Shown here piece after piece: positions 37,481 through 46,665 of a DNA stretch of 64,000 nucleotides. Each line of letters opens with the position of its first letter. The stretch's first letter is position 1. This DNA is from Lepas anatifera (lineage: Eukaryota > Arthropoda > Thecostraca > Lepadidae), in NCBI GenBank assembly GCA_034440635.1, contig JAOTON010002066.1, positions 1-64,000 of the forward strand, in the 5' to 3' direction. Position numbers and translations under genes: made by a program. The notes beneath the pieces were generated by a model that saw only the letters and a program-made list of their open reading frames with translations, was not told where the DNA came from and ran no database searches.

Positions 37481-39538
37481 AGCACATGTGCTCCAAATCC
37501 TGTGCTTATGGTTAATCAGCACACATTTCAAAAGGTTAGTGAACAACGTAACCTGAGGTACATAGGTGATATAAATTAGTAACAAATTAGTAGGAGGGCA
37601 GAAGAACCTGAAATAACTGAAAGACCTGGAAAAAACTGGGCTAATTAAGTCAGATTTTCGAGAAGCCAACATAATCCATATGTAAACAAGATGGTTAGAA
37701 CACAGACATCCACAAAACAGCCAACACATAGTATGGATTGAAAAAAACAAACAAGTTAACCCAGACCGATGCCACATGTTAATGTTAGTGTTAGTACCAT
37801 GCACCCTAGTAAATACACTAAATAAGGGTGGCATTGATGATGATGATACAGGTGAAGGGAGAAGGTGGTGGCAGCACAACTCATCACAAAGTATATGAAC
37901 GTCTGAGATCATCAGGAGAGCGATCGCACAAAAAGAAGAAAAGACTATGATGTTCCAAGGTTGAAGTGTAAACAGGTAAACAAATGCTGAGGTACACTGA
38001 GATCTTATAAATGCCGCGAAAAACCTAAGTAACATCGCAAAAGAAAGAAACAAGGCCATGCGCCAGAGCATACAAAAAACACAGCTTTGTGAGCCTGACA
38101 CAGAGATTGCAGAAGAAACACACAAGACAATGGATATCGCCCAATCTTTAGTTTGAACAAAACAAAGATAAGTGTTACAAGAAAGAAACCTATTCATTGA
38201 GAACATAATAAAGAGCAACACAAAAAGCTGCCACCACAATGAGGAAATGAGATCAACCATTTTTTTCTTTTCTTTCTCTTTAAGCTCATCAAGGTTGATG
38301 ACCACCAACCTCTGTGAAGCCTGCAGGCTAGCCCCTCGAGAGGTGCTCTGGCGAGACTCTCCGCCACTACTTGTTGAGACACTGTCTCGCTTTGTATTTC
38401 TATGGCTTGTTCGGCCCCTAGACACTACCGTCCATCCTTCCTCCGCTTTAGACAGGTTATCAGACCTTGTCTGCTGAACATCTACATCCACGTTCATATG
38501 CTGTTCGCCCTGACATTCTGCTTTCTTTTCACTTTCATCTTGAGGGATACTAGCCGGGCTTGCCTCTTTCAACTGACACTGATCCTGTCTTTCTATTATT
38601 TTACTCATCAGACTGATCATCTTATCAAACTTCTCCTCCAAAGCCCGCAATCTACAGTCCATATCCGGAGTCTGAACTGCAGATTGGGAGCTGGAGGAGG
38701 GAGCTGAGTTCGCAACAACTTTGCTGAAGGGTCGAGACATCACTATTGGGTTCCTATCCTGAAAAATCTTCCTAGCCTCTTTGTATGTAACATCATGTTC
38801 ATACCTAATCTTAATAATCTCCTGTTCATTCTTGTACACCTGACACTCCTCCACAAACATGAAAGTATGGCTCGCTGAATCACAGTTCCCACAACGGAGG
38901 GTACACGCTCCTTCATGTGCTGTCTGGCTGCACCTAAGACACACCTTAGGACGAACACATCGCTGCCAGGTATGGCCATACTTGCCACACCTCTGACATA
39001 GAAGAGGTCTTGGGAGACAGGGGCGCACCTTATAAACTACATAATCCAGGCGAATTTCCTCAGGAACTTTCAGCTTGCTGAACGTCAGTACAAAGCAAGG
39101 CGTACCCTCCTCCCGCTCTCCCCTCCTCCTCTTCACCTGCTTTGCAGCTATCACCCCAAACTCGCGCAACCCCTCCACCACCTCCTCCTCGCTGAGCTCC
39201 TGGAGGTCAACCGCATAGATAGTCTCCTTACTACTGTTTTTCCTTTCGTCCAGTTTACATATCACCTCCTCCCCATCGAAGAATTTCGCACGCAAGAACC
39301 TTTGAGTCTGTGTCATGGATTTGGTTTTGACCAGGAGTTTTCCTTCTCCTACGAAGATCGCCTTTTCAACTTTTTCCGCACCTACGATGTTCCTAATACA
39401 TGCCTGAAGACGAGGCCATCCCTTGTTTTTGAGTGGTTTACCAGAAGCTAGCTCAAGGATTACATAGGAGCCCTCACTTTCACCCTCATGTCCACGGTCC
39501 GTAAGCTCTTCAAGCGCTCTTTTCTTAGGCCTTGCCAT
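37454..39538 (-). CDS. Gag-like ORF1 of the I/Nimb-like element
   Basis: The likely start is MARPKKRALEELTDR at 39538; the open frame extends further upstream without support. An RRM-like part (VKTKSMTQTQRFL, EEVIRLDYV-type) precedes CCHC knuckles: CQRCGKYGHTWQRC, then CLRCSQTAHEGAC and CGNCDSASHTF. A coiled coil follows (ALEEKFDKMISLMSKIIERQ). The gag portion ends near KEKEKKKMVDLI (about 38240). The remaining approximately 260 codons to 37454 are Phe/Leu/Ser/Cys-rich and look like read-through of intergenic DNA, so the natural stop may be lost. Such proteins bind the element RNA. Confidence 0.75.
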   Translation of the reverse strand: MARPKKRALEELTDRGHEGESEGSYVILELASGKPLKNKGWPRLQACIRNIVGAEKVEKAIFVGEGKLLVKTKSMTQTQRFLRAKFFDGEEVICKLDERKNSSKETIYAVDLQELSEEEVVEGLREFGVIAAKQVKRRRGEREEGTPCFVLTFSKLKVPEEIRLDYVVYKVRPCLPRPLLCQRCGKYGHTWQRCVRPKVCLRCSQTAHEGACTLRCGNCDSASHTFMFVEECQVYKNEQEIIKIRYEHDVTYKEARKIFQDRNPIVMSRPFSKVVANSAPSSSSQSAVQTPDMDCRLRALEEKFDKMISLMSKIIERQDQCQLKEASPASIPQDESEKKAECQGEQHMNVDVDVQQTRSDNLSKAEEGWTVVSRGRTSHRNTKRDSVSTSSGGESRQSTSRGASLQASQRLVVINLDELKEKEKKKMVDLISSLWWQLFVLLFIMFSMNRFLSCNTYLCFVQTKDWAISIVLCVSSAISVSGSQSCVFCMLWRMALFLSFAMLLRFFAAFIRSQCTSAFVYLFTLQPWNIIVFSSFCAIALLMISDVHILCDELCCHHLLPSPVSSSSMPPLFSVFTRVHGTNTNINMWHRSGLTCLFFSIHTMCWLFCGCLCSNHLVYIWIMLASRKSDLISPVFSRSFSYFRFFCPPTNLLLIYITYVPQVTLFTNLLKCVLINHKHRIWSTCALTSAQHRL

Positions 39539-39931
39539 TGAGGCAAGACCCTGAAGAACGAATTCCAAATCAGAAAAGGAAGAACCTATCAAGAACCTAT
39601 AAGGAGCAAAAGTCCGAATCGAAAAACAAAATGGCGTCAGGGCGCGCCCGAAAGCGCGCCAAAAAAAGAAAGAAAGGAATCCGAGTACTAACCTGAAGAA
39701 AGAATCACCACTCCACCACACTCCAGCGAAACTAGGAACAACTAACTTAAAGCCACAATTAACACATCACAAACTTCCCGGAACAACTCCCAAATCCTGT
39801 ACCCAATCGAGCGAACAAGCAACGAGAGGAACCAAGGTCCGACACGTCCGACCCCGCCGAGTCCAGACGCGCGACTGAAGATTATGTTTCAGTGGAAAAA
39901 ACTAGGTCTGTACTGAAAAAGGCTTATTTAA

Positions 39932-41170
39932 CCCTATTTCCGGCAGGGGGGGCTAATATTGCCCCCCTTCAGGTTTTTCGAGAATATCTCCGAAACGGCT
40001 TGCGATAGAACTTTGAAACTTCCTGACTTTTCCTAAAACTAGTACAGGCAGGTTTTCTGAAATTTTCAAGATTATATATTTACCAGGGGCGGAGCTATGG
40101 CTGGGTTTTTGGGGAGGTTCTATCCACAAACCAAGTATTATCGTATGCGATGGGTTTTTTGTAAAAGGAAGCCGTCTCTGCTGATCCTGATACCAGTTAT
40201 ATGGTTTTATTATATCATTTTTTATGTGAGATGATAGTGCATTCACAATTGTCACTATTTGTATTCATCAGGGGCGGTTACAGCAGTTCAAAATGGGGGA
40301 ATGTTATCAAGAAGGACTAAACGTTAGTAAGTGAGAAGACTGCTTACAGCCGTGCCAGGGCGAATACAATTGGGTATATGAAAATTCAAAATAGTTATAA
40401 CCCAATTCTAGATTACCAGAGGCGTGTCCAGTCACTACACATTTTCAAAATGTATATTCCCAGCCAGTATCACCGCCGCGACTCAATATCGTTGTATATT
40501 GAAAATGTGTTTCCAATCACCCCCACCCCCCACGACGAGTCCTTGATCCGCCTATGTCACCCCCTTTCCCAGAGCTGCCATGGGAGGGTAAAAATTATCA
40601 GAAATTAAATTTCAACTAGTCAAGGGACTAATATACTCATGCATACCATTCGCATATTGTTGGTATGCATTTTACCCCACTGTTTTACCTTACTGCATCC
40701 ACCCCTGATGATTTTTTCACTTTTTTCTCATTTATTTATGTGTCAAAGATGCCAAGCAGTATATGACGGCTTCTAATCCGCGTAACAAAAACTTTTTAGG
40801 TTGTATATATTTCCCCTCATAGTCCTGGTCCTGGAACTGCCATTGAATTTCGAATTTTTGCGTAACTCGAGTATATGAAAATTTTGGGTCAATTATTTGT
40901 AAATCTGAACTAGTTTTGTGAAAATCGTACAACAGAGACAAGGGTTATGGAAAATCTAAAAAATACACAAAAATTGTATATTTTGCACGAACTTCTCCTA
41001 AAAAATGAAAATTTTGAAATTTTCTTTTTTTCAAAATAAAGTTTAGCAGCAGAGGAATCTATGGCACTTTGAATTTTCAAAATCGGCCGGTTAGATTACG
41101 AGATCTTAGGGGGGCCGATATTGCCCCCCTGCCGGAAATAGGGGTAGCCGGGAGCCTGACGGAAATAGGG
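39932..41170. mobile_element. piggyBac-like MITE, TTAA target
   Basis: 1,239 bp between TTAA 39928-39931 and TTAA 41171-41174. It starts CCCTATTTCCGGCAGG and ends CCTGACGGAAATAGGG, with an internal second copy GCCGGAAATAGGGG nearby. CCCTA after TTAA is typical of piggyBac ends. The subterminal blocks ATTGCCCCCC are also inverted. No transposase. Confidence 0.85.
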
Positions 41171-41262
41171 TTAACTTACAGAAAATTGACTTGAAGTCCC
41201 AGTTTAGTTGAAGCTCGGAATGAGCCTGGGTGAAGCCCGTTATCAGCCCGACATTGGCTTAA

Positions 41263-42104
41263 CACGCGCATTGACGGGGGTCTGAGCCACCTTCGCATTG
41301 ACGGGGGGCGGGTACCCGCCCCCCCTAAGATCTCGAGAACCACGGTAGGTAGCGAAAAACGGTAAACGGCGTTGGGCTGCCCATCCACTTCTCCATCGAA
41401 AACATTTGAACCATTTTTTTGTCAGGTCACATTTAAGGTCACGAGAGGTCAAAACATGCCCGTCATAGGGATAACATGTAAATTCAGTTTTTCGGGCATT
41501 ACATCTGAACAAGTAAAGATAGAGCAAAACGACTTGAACTATATGAATCCTCTTAGCAAGCCGAATCGAATGATATATAATTTGACCTTGCTAGGTCAAA
41601 TCAAGGATTTGACCTGACCTGAGGTCAGGTCAGGGTCAAATTATATAAAATGCATATCATTAGAGCCGCAAAGCCCAGGCGAGTCTAATGCAGCTAAAAT
41701 AAATGCTCTATCACCATCCGTTACTGAGTTATTCCGTAAAAACCATTTTTCCCATGTATTTCCAATGGAGAGGTCATGCCTCGTACCTGACCTTAGGTCA
41801 TCGATATCAAAAATACCGGAACATATGTTAGAGAACTTGGTGGGGCCATTATGTGATATGAGTTTCAATCGGATAAGTTCACCCTGCTCCGACTTATGCT
41901 ATCTTAAACTTTTTTTGAGGTCGGGTCACTTGACCTGTACTGGTGACCTGACCTGAGATGACCTAACCTTAAAATTTTCACAGAAGTTGTAAAAATGATG
42001 AGGGAAAAGGTATACCAAGTACGGCGGCGCTACGCGCCGCCGTTTTTCTACTATCTTTGAAAAACCCGAGGGGGGCGGGTACCTGCCCCCCGTCAATGCG
42101 CGTG
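41263..42104 (-). mobile_element. TTAA MITE, AGGTCA-rich family (copy 3)
   Basis: 842 bp, TTAA at 41259-41262 and 42105-42108, perfect ends CACGCGCATTGACGGGGG and complement. The centre has the palindrome GACCTGACCTGAGGTCAGGT (about 41613). It is inverted relative to 51543-52397 and has inserted into the GGCCCGGG-rich repeat. Confidence 0.92.
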
Positions 42105-42230
42105 TTAAATCAGGCCTTCAGGCCCGGTCAAAGCCCGCGGGCCTGGGCCGGGCTTTTGCCCCGGGCCCCCGGGCCTAGAAAGTCCCACCTCTAGTCAGAA
42201 CCTCCAAAACAAAGAGGACATACCTATTTA

Positions 42231-42868
42231 CCCCGGTTACGCTCACCAGAGGCGCTAGTGCTCCCTCCAAGGTGGCCGCGAAAGAGGGACTCCGAAAGGT
42301 AAACAACGTTAGTGGGGCCTGGGAATAGCATGGTAAGCGGTGAATTATACGTGTTTTATGTTTGGTATGTGGCAGCAGCTTATAACCAGCCACTGCGGAA
42401 GGCAGAGAAGAATCCAAATTCGAAGAGTTTTTGGTCCCAAGGAGCAAAGCTTGTAGTCAGCATCAGGTTGAAGTTTGCTCCCCCCACTTCTTTGCCGGTG
42501 GCGACGCTTGTGTTTGGAAACGCATTCTCCATCGTATATTCAAACTGGAATTTCAGACAGCTTGAAACAAATAAAGGCGTATATCTACCGAATTATTTCA
42601 AGATGTCAATTTTCCGGGCTAAAAAGGAATGCAGCCACAGGCGGATCCAGGGGGACGGCAAAGTGGGCACATGCCCCATAGGCAGATCCAAGGGGCAAAT
42701 GGAGTATGTGCCCCCACCATCGACCCTCGGCGCCCCCTGAAATGGCCACGCCCCTGAAAGTTCGCTTCCCACCACCACCCCTCTCCCAGGATACAAAAGT
42801 CGGTTCCCACCGATAAGGTTTTGCTCCCATCCGATAGGGTTTCCCGGTCAAGAATGGTGCGCCGCCCC
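42231..42868 (+). repeat. Left arm of a large palindrome
   Basis: 638 bp nearly identical to the complement of 43900-44532. A 142-codon open frame (42312-42740) has an almost identical partner in the right arm, so the duplication is recent. It contains a truncated family C MITE at 42642-42868. Confidence 0.92.
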
Positions 42869-43176
42869 CCATCCAATATCACTCTTCAAACGAAATTGGA
42901 GAACGATTTCATAAAAAATTGCTAATGTATTGGCCTCGGTCATCGAAAGTGTTGGCACCTGGCTGATTTTTTTGAAAACGCCAGTAGAGGGACTGACGTC
43001 TGGCGCGGCTGCTTCATATCCGGCGCATTGTTGAACGCGATATAGATTTTGAACGTTTATTTTCAGTCGTGGTGAACTCGTTGCTGTGAAAAAGTGTAGT
43101 TCATGTTGGGTGGACGTGAATATTGAAGACTGGCGTTATTTTCTTGTTTGTTATAATCTTGGAAAGTTCAAAGAAA

Positions 43177-43402
43177 ATGGAGGTGAGACGGATAACCATT
43201 ACATCCAATCAGAACTGATGCGTTCCTCAGTGTGTATCCTTCCGAAGAAAGTGTCCAAGTCTCAGCTTTCACAAGTTTCCTCAGGATAAGGTGCTGTCCA
43301 AGCAGTGGAAGTCGAAACTGAGAATTAGGAAGAAGATGGGCTCAAATGCTGCTGTCTGTTGCAGACATTTTCAGCCATCTGACTTCCATTCACATCCACC
43401 TG
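43177..43402 (+). CDS. THAP-type zinc-finger exon (putative)
   Basis: In one frame from 43231: CVSFRRKCPSLSFHKFPQDK, then SKQWKSKLR and NAAVCCRHFQPSDFHSHPPG. SFHKFP, the W and VC..HF..SDF are the THAP DNA-binding domain pattern; the first Cys pair spacing is unusual (CX6C). A CTG|GTAAGC donor follows at 43403. A possible first exon ATGGAG (43177-43182) before GTGAGA, joined to acceptor CCTCAG (43230), would supply the start, with a 48-nt intron. THAP domains occur in P-type transposases and many host DNA-binding proteins. A family A MITE starts 16 bp after the donor. Rest of the gene not found. Confidence 0.5.
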
Positions 43403-43418
43403 GTAAGCGGCTGTGAGG

Positions 43419-43763
43419 CCAGTGTGCAAAGTATGACATTTTCGACGAGATCTCGTCCGTGCGAGTTCCCTTGGAGACAGGACCGAGTGGTGCGAACTTT
43501 ATCAACCTGGTGCGAATTTGCGAGGTTAGTGACACTTAAACTTAACAAATAATGGCTGAATGGCCATTAAGACACAGGAGGTGCCTTATAAAAAGTCCTT
43601 AACTGACTAATGATTGAGGTAGCATTGCATTGTAGGGGTAGGAATGGGTGCATTTTTTCCCTGGTATGTGGCAGATTGGTGCAAATTTTTGGAGGCTGGT
43701 GGTGCGAGAATTTTAGATGGCTGGTGCGACTCGTCTGGCCTGCTGCCATACTTTGCAGACTGG
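43419..43763 (+). mobile_element. hAT-type MITE, family A copy 5
   Basis: 345 bp with ends CCAGTGTGCAAAGTATG and CATACTTTGCAGACTGG and a perfect 8-bp duplication CTGTGAGG (43411-43418, 43764-43771). Lies just inside the intron after the THAP exon. Confidence 0.95.
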
Positions 43764-43854
43764 CTGTGAGGCAATCTCCAGTTCTGCTTATGCCTCCTTC
43801 CACTCCCTTGAGCCTGCTTCTAGCAGGACTAAGCCTTAATCCTTGGGCCGTCAT

Positions 43855-44130
43855 CATAGGCGGATCCAGGATTGCCGATCAGGGGTGCCTTCCCGGGGGC
43901 GGCGCACCATTCTTGACCGGGAAACCCTATCGGATGGGAGCAAAACCCTATCGGTGGGAGCCGACTTTCGTATCCTGGGAGGGGGTGGTGGTGGGAAGCG
44001 AAATTTCAGGGGGCGTGGCCATTTCAGGGGGCGCCGAGGGTCGATGGTGGGGGCACATATTCCCTTTGCCCCTGGATCTGCCTATGGGGCATGTGCCCAC
44101 TTTGCCGTCCCCCTGGATCCGCCTGTGGCT
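43855..44130 (+). mobile_element. hAT-type MITE, family C copy 3
   Basis: About 275 bp, CATAGGCGGATCCAGG to CCTGGATCCGCCTGTG; the body matches 11814-12079 and 19346-19594. Its target duplication is not clear. It spans the inner edge of the palindrome arm. Confidence 0.8.
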
Positions 44131-44532
44131 GCATTCCTTTTTAGCCCGGAAAATTGACATCTTGAAATAATTCGGTAGATATACGCCTTTATTTGTTTCA
44201 AGCTGTCTGAAATTCCAGTTTGAATATACGATGGAAAATGCGTTTCCAAACACAAGCGTCGCCACCGGCAAAGAAGTGGGGGGAGCAAACTTCAACCTGA
44301 TGCTGACTACAAGCTTTGCTCCTTGGGACCAAAAACTCTTCGAATTTGGATTCTTCTCTGCCTTCCGCAGTGGCTGGTTATAAGCCGCTGCCACATACCA
44401 AACATAAAACACGTATAATTCACCGCTTACCATGCTATTCCCGGGGCCCACTAACGTTGTTTACCTCTCGGAGTCCCTCTTTCGCGGCCATCTTGGAGGG
44501 CACACTAGCGCCTCTGGTGAGCGTAACCGGGG
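43900..44532 (-). repeat. Right arm of a large palindrome
   Basis: Inverted partner of 42231-42868. Here the family C MITE is whole (43855-44130), extending 45 bp past the arm. The right arm is therefore probably the source and the left arm the copy. Confidence 0.92.
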
Positions 44533-45339
44533 TCAATAGCTTTCAAAATAAAACACAGATGCCAAGTAAGGGTCTCTGATCAGACAAAAAGGAAACATTA
44601 AATAATTATTCTGATTCGTGCGATAAAGACATCTGAAAACTTTTGTCGAATCAAAGGTCCAAATTTCAATGCTAATAGTAGCATTTGCTATTAATAGGCG
44701 GAATGAAAAGGGTGGCGGCAGATGGCGCATTTAGGACCAAGGAATAAAAAAGCATGAGGGTAAATAAATATTTGTATCACTTTATGAATTATCACGTGAT
44801 ATTTACTGGTTTTGCCTTAAGGCTAATTAAGATTGAAACCATACTCGGCTAAATTTGTTCTTCAAAGACAGCAATGGCGCACCCAACACGACCACCGCGG
44901 TATTTATGACGAATAGGTCATATGAGAGGAAGCGGTGTTTAGGACGGATGCGTCATAAACACCGCCGTTTTTATGACGAATAGATCATAAATACTGCAAG
45001 CGTTTCTAGCGTTGCTGGAGCGGAAATGCGTTTCAGAAAAGAGGTGGACTGAATTAAAGGAAGCTTTCAGCAAGTCCACGGCTTTGGATACGCCATTTTG
45101 GAAACGCATAGGTGAGCGCGAGGGGTTGGTTGATTGCTTCGGCCTGTCTTTCACAGTTTACCAGGGATCATTACGGATTTTAATACAGGCTGTAAGCGAT
45201 TATTTAAAGCATAGTCTGAGTATGTAACATTGTATTTTCTACTTAACCCTGGCTGATAGATTTAGAGGTCAGAATGGAAGGTACCTATACGCGTTATGCT
45301 CTGTCAAGGGAATTGCATGCCAGATGGAAGGCCACATGA
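44533..45339. other. Spacer; nothing recognised
   Basis: An inverted pair of GACGAATAGRTCAT/GTTTTTATGACG words at 44905-44995 is the only local structure noticed. No gene supported. Confidence 0.4.
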
Positions 45340-45545
45340 TAACCTTGGAATGCCCTAGGTGTACAGGTATTTTTAGGTATTCCCGGTGCCTCTCATTTGC
45401 GCTGTCATTGAGCTCATGATGAGCCATCACCAGACTAAGTCAGGATTTTGTACAATATCTCTGCCCAGTGTACGTCAATGTTCTTGAAGCAGGTTGGGAA
45501 CAGCGAGTTGAGGACCCAGTCCCTACTTTATTGGGTTGTGAACTT
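45340..45545 (-). mobile_element. CR1 3'-end fragment
   Basis: GTACAATATCTCTGCCCAGT and CAATGTTCTTGAAGCAGGTT parallel the 3' end of the full CR1 (22088-22140: ATGCTCTGCCCAGAACTTAT, CTGTTCTTGAAGGAGTTC). It includes the last ORF2 codons and the 3' UTR. Confidence 0.7.
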
Positions 45546-45599
45546 TATAAGGCTTGGTACAGTATGTTTATTATATACATTGTGATCAACAGTTTAAGG

Positions 45600-45775
45600 G
45601 ATTGAAGCTGGTTCCCACTTTTCCGAAGGTGGGAAGTTTTGACGTCCTGTTGGGGCAGCCTCGAGAGAGGCTGACCTACCAGTTTGGGGCTGCTTTTGCC
45701 CATTTTTGGGGCAGGTAAGAAAATTTTGTGGCAGAAAATGACCCTGAAGTGGACATAGGCATGTGATTTTTGTTT
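45600..45775. mobile_element. Family B MITE fragment
   Basis: GAAGGTGGGAAGTTTTGACG, TTGGGGCAGCCTCGAGAG and GACCTACCAGTTTGGGGC match 9915-9985. Ends not intact. Confidence 0.55.
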
Positions 45776-45802
45776 TCCAGATACTCCCCTGTTGTGTAAA
45801 AT

Positions 45803-46147
45803 CCAGCCTGCAAAGTACGGCAACAGGCAGGACGAGTCGCACCAGCCATCTAAAATTCTCTCACCACCAGCCTCCAAGAAGTTGCGGAAATGTCATATAC
45901 ATGGGAGAAAATGCACCCATTCCTACCCATCCAATGCAATGCTACCTCTTATTACTAAGGGACTTTTTCTCAAGCCACCTCGTCTGTCTTAATAACCATT
46001 TAGTATTTGTTTGGTTTAATTGTCACCTTCCTCTCACCAGTCTTACAAATTCGCACCAGGTTGATACAATTTGCACCACTTGCTTCTATCTCTAAGGGCA
46101 CTCACACTAAGGAGATCTTGTCAGAAATGTCATACTTTGCAAACTGG
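45803..46147 (-). mobile_element. hAT-type MITE, family A copy 6
   Basis: 345 bp, CCAGCCTGCAAAGTACG to CATACTTTGCAAACTGG, flanks TGTAAAAT and TGTGAAAT (seven of eight). Confidence 0.88.
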
Positions 46148-46665
46148 TGTGAAATGAACATTCTTAAAGGGAATTTGGCACCTTGGTCGAATCGTGGAAT
46201 TTAGTGCAATTAGGCGTACTTTTAGCCAAAAATAATGAAACCACTCATGATTTCTGTGAAAATGTTCAATAAGCTCAATATTTTGTTTTTAAAAATACTC
46301 CTCTAGGAAAATAAATATCTGCCTGTGGATGTCATGATCTGGCAGCCACTACCATACTTGAAACGCTTCAAGGGCTTCGATTCGCTGATGCTCATTGTGA
46401 CGTCAGCATATGTCATCACCCCGGAAGCTCACAACAATGGCTGCCTAGTGGGGGGCTGATGAGGGGGCTGGTGTCAGGTAGGTTTTAGCTTTTTCTACTG
46501 AAATATTGAGTTCCAAGACAAATGATATATGGAGTACTGGGTTTTCTGACTTGCTTTAAAACTTGGCAATCTCATTTAAAATCATGTTTTGAAGGTGCCA
46601 CATTCCTTTTAAGCACCAGCGGAGGGAAAGTGCCCCATCCACCGAATTTCTCTTCACTGACTGTC
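46148..46665. other. Spacer before the CTGT array; nothing recognised
   Basis: No family or splice structure could be assigned. Confidence 0.4.

Larger units (their letters stand above)
34080..39890 (-). mobile_element. I/Nimb-like non-LTR retrotransposon with RNase H
   Basis: The order on the minus strand is gag-like ORF1 with zinc knuckles, endonuclease, RT, RNase H and a C-terminal CCHC motif. RNase H after the RT and the CCHC gag place it in the I group. Outer limits are estimated from the end of homologous coding sequence. The element is not intact: the coding frame is broken at several points (see ORF2 entry) and the early endonuclease cannot be traced. Confidence 0.8.

Noticed and set aside
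41605..41635. A third telomere-type TCAGG array
   Set aside because: GACCTGACCTGAGGTCAGGTC is a short palindrome of the TTAA MITE family, not a tandem array.
42312..44451. A duplicated host gene encoding a conserved 140-residue protein
   Set aside because: The near-identity is explained by the recent inverted duplication; the frame runs into MITE sequence and resembles the non-coding dispersed repeat D elsewhere.
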